Origin: Trachythela sp. YZ-2020
Lineage: Eukaryota > Cnidaria > Anthozoa > Malacalcyonacea > Clavulariidae
Direction: 5' to 3'
Assembly: GCA_016169945.1 (NCBI GenBank)
Contig: JADLSH010000358.1
Coordinates: 3,009,001-3,073,000 of the forward strand
Length of the DNA: 64,000 nt
Below the pieces are notes generated by a model. The model saw only the letters and a program-made list of their open reading frames with translations. It searched no databases and was not told the origin of the DNA. The translations under genes were made by a program, and so were the position numbers. Below, in pieces: positions 11,909 through 21,715 of this stretch. Each line of letters starts with the position of its first letter. Positions within the stretch are counted from its first letter, which is position 1.

Positions 11909-12591
11909 CATTGAACTCCATAAATTTCTAATACTGGAACGATAACATTCATTCATTCAGGCGGAAAAAAGTGAAGCCTAAATCCCAGTCCTTTTACGCG
12001 GTCCGTACGTCAGTTTCAGTCCCTCAAAAGTCAATTTCACGCGGTCCGTACGTCAGTTTCAGTCCCTCAAAAGTCAATTTCACGCGGTCCGTACGTCAGT
12101 TTCAGTCCCCCACAACTTATTTACTGCGCGGTCCGTACGTAAACTCAGAAAAAAACTCTATTTTTGTGTTATTTTTTGGAAAAAAAACAACAGTTTTTTT
12201 GCAAATCGAAGTAGTTTCTACTTTGTAACTGGCTAAAAAAGATTACAGAAGGAAAACTAGGAGGAAAACATATCTTTGTCACTGAGTGACTGAAGTAAGT
12301 TAGTTTTCTCACTGTTTTTGTTCAAACAGCGAAAATATTTTGTTTTTTGTCAGTCGTATAAGCCGTATAAGCTAGTTTGTGCAAAAAGTTTATGAAAGCC
12401 ATAAAAATATGGGATAAAATAAGTTATCGTGCAGGTTTTAACAGCTTTTCAAGTTTTTTTTCTATTTTCGTAACTTATTTTGAACTTTGGCCGTTGTGAA
12501 ATCAATCACGTTTGATGGCGTAGGCACTGTTATTTTGGCTTCACTTTTCACCCGCCAGTTATCGTTCCAGGTAACCAAATTGAGTTCACTG
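11909..12591. mobile_element. MITE A in the GGTATGAG ladder
   Basis: Starts CATTGAACTCC and ends GAGTTCACTG. The subterminal inverted match includes TGGAACGATAAC and AAGTGAAGCC. It is flanked by GGTATGAG on both sides (11901-11908 and 12592-12599). Inside is a ~43-bp minisatellite, three to four copies of a unit containing GCGGTCCGTACGTCAGTTTC (about 11998-12140). That minisatellite creates a spurious open frame. Confidence 0.85.
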
Positions 12592-12599
12592 GGTATGAG

Positions 12600-13227
12600 C
12601 AGTGAACTCCATAAATTTCTAATATCTGGAACGATAACATTCAATCATTCAGGCGGAAAAAAGTGAAGCCTAAATCCCAGTCCTTTTACGCGGTCCGTAC
12701 GTCAGTTTCAGTCCCTCAAAAGTCAATTTCACGCGGTCCGTACGTCAGTTTCAGTCCCCCACAACTTATTTACTGCGCGGTCCGTACGTAAACTCTATTT
12801 TTGTGTTATTTTTTGGAAAAAAAACAACAGTTTTTTTGCAAATCGAAGTAGTTTCTACTTTGTAACTGGCTAAAAAAGATTACAGAAGGAAAACTAGGAG
12901 GAAAACATATCTTTGTCACTGAGTGACTGAAGTAAGTTAGTTTTCTCAGTGTTTTTGTTCAAACAGCGAAAATATTTTGTTTTTTGTCAGTCGTATAAGC
13001 CGTATAAGCTAGTTTGTGCAAAAAGTTTATGAAAGCCATAAAAATATGGGATAAAATAAGTTATCGTGCAGGTTTTAACAGCTTTTCAAGTTTTTTTTCT
13101 ATTTTCGTAACTTATTTTGAACTTTGGCCGTTGTGAAATCAATCACGTTTGATGGCGTAGGCACTGTTATTTCGGCTTCACTTTTCACCGCCTGTTATCG
13201 TTCCAGGTTAACAAATTGAGTTCACTG
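12600..13227. mobile_element. MITE B, near-identical sister of A
   Basis: Starts CAGTGAACTCC and ends GAGTTCACTG, flanked by GGTATGAG (12592-12599 and 13228-13235). It is closely similar to A but has one fewer minisatellite unit and a short deletion near 12795. The two copies lie in the same orientation and share one copy of the 8-bp target. Confidence 0.85.
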
Positions 13228-13882
13228 GGTATGAGCCAGAGGAGGAATGGTGAGTATACCAGAATGCATTGCATCTCATTAATATTCACATTTGCGATTT
13301 TCAACAAAGTTAGGTGAAAAATATTTGTTGAAATATATTGCGATTTTTGTCCCTAAAGATCTGATTTTTTGGAAGGTATGTTTTAATAATTGTTTTGTTT
13401 AGGTATCTAATTTAGTTATTTTTGACTTGTTTGGTATAGATATTTCTTTTTAGTTATGTTAATTACGCATTGTATTTATGCTTTTTCCGGGTCAGAGGGC
13501 ACGCCACAAAAGTGACCTTGAAACAATGCTGGAGCTAATTAGCTTTTTTAAACAGAAACGAGGAAAAAATCACGCCATCATATTCAGCAAGCTTTCTTTA
13601 TGTTGGTACTTTAAAACCTTAAATAGCTCGACTAAATCGAGGAGTAATCGCGGTTTGAAAATGGGGTATTTTTGCTCTATTCTAACGCAGATGGCGGGAA
13701 TAGACCGCGTTGTGATCATTATGGCGCGAGGGAATCTTGTGTATGATGCACTATTTTATATTGTATTTAGAAACATACGCTTATATGTTGCTATATATTT
13801 TGATTCTCCTGTTTAATACCTGCAATATATATTTAACTGTACTGACTGTATTTTTCTATTTTATTATAGAATTCGGGCAAAA

Positions 13883-15207
13883 ATGGAATCTGACGACAGC
13901 GATGTTTATAATTTATTGACATTGTTGATGAGGAAAATGATATTGCCAAGAGGGCATATATTTCTAAAGGAGATACGCCGGGAAAACCTGTGATTCATCA
14001 TCCAGTCGAGCTTTGTTTCAGAGTCCTGGAATGTCACCAAAGGTAAAAATTATACAAAGGTTTCATTTATAGCACTTGCTGTATATATACAGATAAATAT
14101 AAATACAGTGTGTCAAGTGTCAACTGTTGTTCAACTGAAAGCTATTTCGTATTTAATAATTGAATGTAGAATCGGTTTTATTTGTAGTTTCCTAGTAGAA
14201 AGATATCCAGAAAGAGGAAAATTACTCCTACAAAGAAGTCCCCAGTAAAATTTCATCAATGGACCTTTGAGGAAGACAAGGCATTTGTTGATTTCATAGT
14301 GATTGCCAAAACAGATCCAAAATATGGAAAAATGTCTGTTGGAGAGTGGCCAGCATTTGGTAAAAAGAACAGTTTCTGCCTTTCTGGAACGATTGTGCCA
14401 AACATATTAAATGTGGTACTTCTTCTAACATTCTCTTATCAAGTAAGTTAATGCTACTGTTAGATGTCTAATTCATATTAACATAGGGATTTCAGAATTA
14501 GTTAAATATAGACTGTTGTGATAATAAATTAGCAGGCGGTAATGTGGATTTTAAGTTGTCTGTTATTGAAATTGTTCTAAAATTTGACCGACAGGTCACA
14601 GTTGCCAGTGGTAAAGCTCACAGTAACCCAGCGGTAAAGCTCAAAGTAACCCAGCAGCTGCCGGCTTATTTTGAAAGCCCTTAGTATAAAAAGAGTAAGA
14701 TCAAGGTTGTTTTTTAAATATTATTCAATCATAGATATGATGTTACTTCATTCTTGTTTTCATGCCTTTTATATAGATTGCCGTCTGCAATCACGAGTAA
14801 CTGTTGTGTACAGGAAAAAGTTTGCAACATTGGAAGATGCTGAAATCCATTATGGTTTGACATTATCTGACAGTTTAGCAGAACTAGTGATTGATAAGAG
14901 GCCACCACCACCCTCAGCACCCCCATCACTACCACCCTCAGCACTCCCACCACCCTTGGCACCACCACCACCCTCGGCACCACCACCACCCTCGGCACCC
15001 CTACCAACACCACCCTCTGCACCACCACCAACACCAGCCTCTGCACCACCACCAACAACAAGTGATGCCCAACCATTACTTACAGTGGAGAATGTGTTTA
15101 AACTTGCTAGTTGTCTACAAAATGGTGATTTAGAAAATTTGTTGAACAAACTGTTCCTGCATTTGGCTTTGGCAAATAATGTAACATCTAACCATAATGT
15201 AACATGA
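13883..15207 (+). pseudogene. Myb/SANT-like gene of element C, with introns
   Basis: Exon 1 begins at ATG 13883 (MESDDSDVYN) and runs to a donor AAG|GTAAAA near 14042. Exon 2 begins after a TTTGTAG acceptor near 14189 and encodes a basic stretch (SRKISRKRKITPTKK), then a Myb/SANT-like region (HQWTFEEDKAFVDFI, a GEWPAF box, then FWNDCAKHIK in a shifted frame). It ends at a GTAAGT donor near 14442. Exon 3 opens after TTATATAG near 14778 and encodes FATLEDAEIHYG, a long Pro/Ser/Ala tract and a short C-terminus ending at 15207. An AATAAA signal follows at about 15220. Frames do not join cleanly (shifts in exons 1 and 2), so the copy is probably decayed. Harbinger-type elements carry a comparable DNA-binding partner gene, but no Harbinger transposase is present. 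Confidence 0.6.
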
Positions 15208-15244
15208 TGTAATATGATTGAAATAAAGTTTAATTCTGTTGCAC

Positions 15245-16357
15245 CTTCCTGAATTTTTTGCACACCTCCAGAGCAAAATTGCAAAATCCATCTATGAGCA
15301 AAATATAGACAGGAATTGTTTTCAAATCAGTTGTGACTTATGGAGGTCGTCACTTCTCACATCCCAATAAACCCCCCAGAGGCTCTGGCACCCAGGTTGT
15401 TACTAATTAGGTAGACAATATAATAAATACACACAGTGAATTGTTTATGAAAACAATTTATTTATTTCATAAAATTCAAGTTACAAATCATATAATTACA
15501 GTAGACCTGAAATAAGAAATGCATAAAATGTTTAAGAAATGTTGCACCATTTTCATTCAACCAAAATGCTTTTACTCTGCCTAGAGAAACCTACTGTCTA
15601 TCACTTATTTAACTATACTATCTAGAGTCACAAAACTGATCATTTGTACCTCTAGATTTACATGTTAACCTATTTATTTCCTGAAATTATAGATCCTACA
15701 TAATATGTACAATTATCTTAATTCCAAGTTAATGAATAATGTAAAAAACCCAACAAATAATCTAAATGTTCAATATAAAACTTTCAAATGTAAAACTTAA
15801 ACTATCATGAAATACTGTATGTACTAGTCTAATTAAAAGTATATGCATGATGTCTAAATTCTACAAATGTAACACTGTGCTTATCCTAGTAAATGCTTAG
15901 AAAAATATATCAATCATGAAACATGACATCATAACCTAAGCAATATACATGTTCAATACAATGCTGCAACGAAGTATTAGGTTAGGACTTAGCTGTTTAT
16001 TCAACTAGATCATACTTACTCAGTATTTCGTACTTCTCTAACTTTTATGTTCGTGGAATAAAGACTTGCCACTATGCCACAACAGCAGCTATAAAAGCAA
16101 TCACAACACATGTAAAAATCATAAAAAACATAATCTGTAGTACAGCTGTATATATGTATGATTACTTGTCAATTTGTAACATTTGATAGCACACAGTTGT
16201 GGAAGGGAGTGTAACCCAGCAGAAAATTACCTGGACAAAATTTGTCTCCTTCCAGTCTTTCAAATGTGCCTTCCAATAACAACAGGTCTTTGTACAAAGG
16301 GTTCCTGCACTTAGAAACACAATAATTTACAATATTCTAGTAATCTATATCACTGTT
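15245..16357. other. AT-rich spacer between convergent genes of element C
   Basis: No gene seen. TTTATT motifs near 15459-15470 would read as AATAAA on the minus strand and could end the minus-strand transcript. The rest is AT-rich and without open frames of note. Confidence 0.5.
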
Positions 16358-17873
16358 TTAATTGTTTCTTGGATCATCTCTGTCCCATGGTCCACTTTTC
16401 ACAATCAGCAATGCTGCACAGTAGAGTAATGTATTTTCCCTGGGAGCATATCTTCTCTTTAAACTTTTGAGAGAAACTGATCGTACTTTGTTTCTATGCA
16501 TAGCTCGCTTAAGTTTAGGTATTTTGTTCACCACACAATAACCAATAACATGCCACTTGTTGTTGTGAAAAATTGTCTTTAACATTGTCTGGTTCAGATT
16601 CCACATTAAATTGTAAATCAAGCTTTGCCGATCTCCTCCACATGCAGCTTGCAAGAGCACCTTGATATCTTTGTTCATGCCAAGACCCAACAACAACAAA
16701 TTTTTCAGCATATAAAATCTCCCTGTTATCATCATCACCACCATCAAGATCACCATCATTACCATCACCTGTACCAGCACCACCAAGATCACCAGCACCA
16801 TCAAGATCACCAGCACCATCAAGATCACCATCACCACCGAGATCACCATCACCACCGAGATCACCATCACCACCGAGATGACCATCACCACCAAGATCAC
16901 CATCACCACCATCCTCTTCATCAAGACCATCGTCGTCTTCCCTGGAATCATCAGTCTCAGGACTCTGTTACAGAATCTTCCACATCCAAAGTTTGAGTTA
17001 ATTCTCTGATTTCCTCCATCTCTCTTTCTCTCATCACATCATCATCATTCAACATCCGATGAACTGGAATACCCACCAAGCACACAGGATTTATTGGTTG
17101 TAGGGTACAGTTACATCCACTTTCCCCTTGTAAGTTTACTGGTGACAACACGTTGTCTAAGTCTTCAAGGATCATTGAGGTCCGAGAACTACAAGATATG
17201 AGAACAATATTGGTAGTGTAGTAAAGACTAAATTGTAGTACTGTAAATAGCAACAAAATAAAGCTTCTCTATAAACTTTACAGTAACTGGATTCCCAGCC
17301 ATAAAAATGCATATAAATTTGAAAATAGACAGCACAAATATTATATTAAACGTTGGTTGAAGACGTTGGTTATCAGAGTATGAATCATATACAAGCCCAG
17401 AAATCTGAAATTAAAAAGCAAAAACGGGCTTTGATGAAGGTGAAGCCTGAAAGTCAAAGTGAAAGTAACCTATAATTGCTTCGCTAAATATTTGCTTTTA
17501 TTTTAATACATGACATTATTTTGTAATTTGCAATACGTTTCACGATTAAAACAAATACCTACCTTAAAAATACAACTGGAATGTATCTCTATCAGTACGG
17601 GACTACTGCAATCGGCGAACATTTCGTCAACTTTATGCCATTAACAGTTGCTGGACAAATAGCGATTAGTCTGATGTCCAAACTATCCAAAAAACTGATG
17701 TGAATCTCACGACATTCAAACTGAACACACGATAACCCATTGGGAACCAGCAGCATAGGCTCTGAAGATACACAATGAACAAAAAGAAGCTCATGTCCTT
17801 CCAAAACTGAAGCTTTATGGCTTATAAAATCCGCCATATTTCTCACTCCTGTTGTGTTGATAGCGAAAGCCAA
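16358..17873 (-). pseudogene. HIRAN-like gene with Asp/Gly tract, element C
   Basis: The minus-strand gene has an N-terminal exon at about 17565-17873 (a Met-Ala-Asp-Phe start near 17839). A middle exon begins after a CTTGTAG acceptor near 17190 (SRTSMILEDLDNVLS). Next comes a tract of repeated Gly-Asp-Gly-Asp-Leu units (16740-16930). The C-terminal region contains LYAEKFVVVGSWHEQRYQ, EPDNVKD, HVIGYCVVNKIPKLKRA and LLIVKSGPWDRDD. The EPDN-D / W-xIGY / IPKL pattern resembles a HIRAN domain. At least two frameshifts (near 16960 and within the domain near 16600) break the frame. The donor of exon 1 is GTAGGT near 17565. Confidence 0.55.
16739..16915. repeat. trinucleotide-rich CACCAxGATCAC tract
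   Basis: Tandem 15- to 18-bp units of the CATCACCACCGAGATCAC type encode the Asp/Gly tract on the minus strand. On the plus strand they produce a His-rich chance frame. Confidence 0.8.
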
Positions 17874-17966
17874 GCGAATAATGAGCGCGCTCGTCCGAAA
17901 AATGAATAATATATAATTAACCGCAAAGCATCACGGTATAGTCACCATTCCTCCTCTGGGTATGAG

Positions 17967-19530
17967 CATAGACTATCCAGAAGACAGGGACTGGAAACGC
18001 CATTGTTTTGCGCGTGCTGTCCGTGATACGGCCTGTAGAACAACAATGTCAATGGCGAGTGTTTTTGTAGTTCGAAATAATACGCATGCATTCAAAGGTG
18101 ATTTTTGGCTTTGGTAATCCCAATAGAACTTTGAAAAGGCGATAGCTGCATTGACATTTATATTTTTGGTCAATATATATAGATAAGAAACCCTGAAATA
18201 TACTTAAAGTGAAGTTACAGGGTTTGAAGTAGGTGTGTACAGCGACAACAACAATGACTAGTTTTTGTAGTTCAAAATAATACGCATGCACTCAAAGGTG
18301 ATTTTTTGCTTTGTTAAAGCTAATAGAAGTTTAAAAAAGCGATAGCTGCATTGACATTTATATTTTTGTTCATTATATATAGATAAGAAACCCTGAAATA
18401 TACTTAAAGTGAAGTTACAGGGTTTGAAGTAGGTGTGTACAGAAACAACAACAATGGCGAGCTTTTTGTATTTCAAAATAATACGCATGCACTCGAAAGT
18501 GATTTTTGTGTTGTTAGACCGAGGAGAATTTTGAAATAGCGATAGCTGCATTCACATTTCTATTTTTGTTCAATATATATAGATGAGAAACCCTGAAATA
18601 TACTTAAAATTAAGTTACAGGGTTTGAAGTAAGTGTGTACAGAAACAACAACGAAGGCGGCTATTTTGTAGTTCAAAATAATACGCATGCATTCAAAGGT
18701 GATTTCATTTGAAAAAGCGATAGTTGCATCGTCATTTCTATTCTTGTTTAAAATATGTAAATGAGAAGTCTTGAAATTTATTTGAAGTGAAGTTACAGGG
18801 TTTGAAGTAGGTGCATACACTAACAACAACAATGGCGACATTTTTGTAGTCAAAAAGGGAACGCACGCATTCAATGGTGTTTTTTAGCTTTGTTAAACCA
18901 TAAAAAAAGTTTGAAAAGTCGATAGTTGCATCGACATTTTTATTCTTGTTTAAAATATGTAAATGTGAAGTCCTGAAATATATATAAAGTGAAGTTACAG
19001 GGTTTGAAGTGAGGACAACATTAATTGCGATCCTCTCGTAGTCGTGCAAACAGAAGAGTCAAAAAACCTCGTTTGTACAAGATTGGCATATCGCACAAAG
19101 TTGTAACTACCCTATTTGCATTAACATTGCATATGAGATGATAAATACTATATGTTGTAAAAGACAAGTGATAGCCTTCTCGTCAAGTTCCAGGGTTTGA
19201 AAGGAAACTACTTAAGTACGGATGCGCCATTTTGATGTACATGCTACGACAAAACTGGATTATGATTAATATTTATAGTCAAAATGGAAAAGTAAAAACG
19301 CACTTACCTTGGCAATAACTCTGTGCTTAAGGGCACATAAAAAAATCAATATTAATGAGATGTACTTGGATTTAAATAGGCCAAATTACCAAAGGATTCT
19401 ATGTGATAAAAGCCACTGATCTGAAAATATGGTACTATATATTTGTGGATAAAAGCGCATCGCGGATGTCGCGTCAGCAACATTAGAGCTTTGCCCAGCG
19501 TTTCCAGTCCCTGTCTTCTGGATAGTCTAT
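17967..19530. mobile_element. 1.56-kb element D with 34-bp TIRs
   Basis: The left end (CATAGACTATCCAGAAGACA, continuing GGGACTGGAAACGC) is repeated exactly in inverted orientation at 19498-19531. The left flank is GGTATGAG and the right flank GATATGAG, an 8-bp target with one mismatch. The interior is a stack of ~190-bp repeats and carries no transposase. Confidence 0.8.
18045..19020. repeat. five tandem ~190-bp repeats inside element D
   Basis: Each unit has the order ACAACAACAATGGCG, then ATAATACGCATGCATTCAAA, then GCGATAGCTGCATTGACATT, then TTACAGGGTTTGAAGTAGG. Units start near 18035, 18245, 18448, 18645 and 18820 and diverge increasingly to the right. Open frames on the minus strand follow the periodicity and are not genes. 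Confidence 0.85.
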
Positions 19531-19574
19531 GATATGAGTCAGCAATCTAGGTTTATTATATCTATGGGTCCAAA

Positions 19575-20224
19575 ACATTATAAACTTAACTAATATGGCG
19601 AAACTTGTATTTCATAAATTTAAATGACTATATCGTCGTTATTTTATGGTGGATGTCAGTGAAATTTTCAGGACGTACTAAAGAAAGGTAGATTATTCAT
19701 TTTATTTTAATAAAAGCGTATTTAATGATGCTAAAATTGTCATTTTAAGCGCATTGCTATGTGCTGTTTTGGGACCCGAAAAGGCCGAAAGTCACCCGAT
19801 GGATATACATGTTATTTTTCTGAGTGTTGCTTATTATTCGACTTAGCTTGAACAAAAATACGTCATGTCTTTTTTTAGATGGCAGTAGGTTGAACTTTTT
19901 ACATTTCAGGCGCATATTTATACTGTATCGTAGCGTTATACCAGTCGTACAATAATATTACACAATAATCATATACCTGATCAGTGAAAAGGTCTTCTTT
20001 TCTTCCTTAACAAAAAAGTTTTTGGACTAAACTCAGTTAACTGCGCGATTTGAATTCATTTTCACCAGAACTGGCTTATAATTTTTAACTTTGATTGCTG
20101 GATAACAGAATAAAGATATTTGTTCACATCTATCAAGCAATTGATGGAGCAGACTGACTTACAGTTCATGACCCAAAATTGCAACACATTAATCTCATGT
20201 ACATTTACACAGTGTAGCACCATC
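19575..20224. other. non-coding, no gene seen
   Basis: AT-rich sequence between element E and the truncated LINE. No repeat or frame stands out. Confidence 0.45.
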
Positions 20225-21430
20225 TTAATGACTTCACCTGTTTTCATTTACCAAAAGAATACTTTGGAACAAGTGGATGAATATTGTTACCTAGGAATAA
20301 CACTTCATTTTTCAGGAAATTTTAAACGAACTCAGAAAGTCTTATATAAAGCACTGTGTGCATATCATAAGTTATTCAAAAGTCTTTCCAACTTTGAAAA
20401 TGTACCAATCAAAACATTATTAAAACTTTTCACAGCAATGGTAGTACCAATTCTACTATATGGCTGTGAGGTTTGGGGTCCTTACTTACTGGGTAGAATA
20501 AACTCTTTCGAGATGTTTAAAACGAAAATCTTCAAAATAACGAATGACGTAGAAAAATTTCACCTAAAATTTTCCAAAAAAATTTTAGGGGTTTACTCAA
20601 AATCTACAAATCTAGCAGAAATAGGAAAGGTACCCTTAATTATACAAATAGCTACCTTTATAATACGCATCAAAAGTACACCGTTCAGAGATACTCTTGT
20701 TGGTCAAGCGGCAAGAGTAGCCTATGTATGCAATTTGATTCACAACCAATTTCATTTGCAAAATATTTGCTACAACTTTGTGATGTAGAAGTTAAAAACT
20801 TTGAAAATTTCGCAATACCATCAGATATGCAGGGGAATTTCTGCCATTATTTGAAGAGTAAACTACATAAATGTTTCACTGATTACTGGAAAGAACAGAT
20901 TCAACAAGGTGGAAATATTGGAAAATTAAGAATTTTTAAAACATTGAAAACAAATTTTGGAATTGAAGAATATCTCTCTTCAGTTAATAATTTTAAACAC
21001 CGTCAAGCTGTTACAAAATTAAGAATTTCAGCACATAAATTACCTGTTGAAACTGGTCGATATAACAATGTTTCATACAATGATAGATTATGTAAACATT
21101 GTGATCTAAATGAGATTGGGAATGAACAGCATTACCTAATGTCATGCAGTAATACAAAGCTCGTCGATCTCAGAACAAAATTTATTGCTAATCTTTATAA
21201 TATAAATAATTCTTTTTCTTCATTCGCTTATCAAGATATATTTAAATATGTTTTTTCTATGCAAGACAAAACAATAATGTCTTTAGTCGCAAAATACTGC
21301 TTTGACATACTAACAGTATAGGCTACGATATGTTATAACTTTTGTAGTCTTATTAAGTATGAAGTAATGTAATTATGTATGTGTATTTTTATGTATGTAT
21401 CCTATATGCCAATGATGGTATTTTTGTAGA
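20225..21430 (+). pseudogene. 5'-truncated LINE: RT C-terminal region
   Basis: Plus-strand frames at 20241-20788 and 20728-21321 encode the part of a non-LTR pol that follows the catalytic core: VDEYCYLGITLHFSGNF, LLYGCEVWGPYLLGRIN, then a C-terminal zinc-knuckle-like pattern (LCKHCD, then EQHYLMSC about 18 residues later). Frame changes once near 20780. The catalytic YxDD box is absent, so the insertion is truncated at about 20225. The sequence ends near 21430 in AT-rich DNA with TTAAAT. Confidence 0.8.
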
Positions 21431-21534
21431 TTAAATATATTATTTTACCATCAGCATCATTAGGTTTACCATCTTAGAGATAAGAATGTTGAAGGAGCTA
21501 GACTAAATCCAAAATATTACACATTCAAACTGTG

Positions 21535-21715
21535 TTGGCTGCATAGCTCAGTCTGGAATGCATGGGGTTGTGGGTTGCATTCTCACTGTGGTCAAGTTGA
21601 TTTTTCAGCTTGCCCAGTGTAGATTTACTCAGTGTAGCAACATCTTAGTTAGTAATTTCACCTGTGTATGATTACCATCAACATTAGATTTAACACAAGT
21701 CTTTTAAGCAATATA
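21535..21715 (+). mobile_element. tRNA-derived SINE
   Basis: GGCTGCATAGCTCAGTCTGG matches an RNA polymerase III A box (TAGCTCAGTCTGG), and GGTTGCATTC about 30 bp further on matches a B box. The tRNA-like head is followed by an unrelated body (CAGCTTGCCCAGTGTAG). The cloverleaf is not convincing, so it is not a tRNA gene. Confidence 0.65.

Larger units (their letters stand above)
13236..17958. mobile_element. 4.7-kb two-gene DNA transposon C
   Basis: The terminal inverted repeat is CCAGAGGAGGAATGGTGA at left, with the inverse TCACCATTCCTCCTCTG at right. After one mismatch it continues with TATACC, then decays. GGTATGAG lies on both sides (13228-13235 and 17959-17966); with the next C the direct repeat can be read as 9 bp. 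Two convergent intron-containing genes fill the interior, and neither shows a DDE transposase signature. An 8-bp TSD fits hAT; a 9-bp TSD would fit a Mutator-like element. Confidence 0.8.
9909..19566. mobile_element. outer foldback hAT-type element (E) with later insertions
   Basis: The ends are CATAGATATAAT at left and ATTATATCTATG at right, and 8-bp direct repeats GGTCCAAA lie immediately outside (9901-9908 and 19567-19574). A 25-bp stretch at 9921-9945 is the exact inverse of 19542-19566. The left arm (9909 to about 10411) continues as the inverse of 11447-11908. Without the four elements at 11909-19538 the original was about 2.0 kb with ~490-bp arms and a ~1-kb AT-rich core. 8-bp TSDs point to the hAT superfamily. 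No transposase is visible in the core. Confidence 0.85.

Noticed and set aside
11971..12228. 85-codon frame with repeated SVSVPQKS-like units
   Set aside because: It follows a 43-bp minisatellite inside MITE A and is interrupted in sister copy B.
14850..15284. 144-codon Gly-rich frame on the minus strand and His-rich plus frame
   Set aside because: They are shadows of the Pro/Ser/Ala coding tract of the plus-strand gene in element C.
16625..16996. His-rich 123-codon plus-strand frame
   Set aside because: It is the complement of the Asp/Gly tract of the minus-strand gene; composition is due to the CACCAxGATCAC repeat.
18049..19049. Series of similar ~100-codon minus-strand frames
   Set aside because: They repeat with the ~190-bp tandem units of element D and have no start context or conserved domain.
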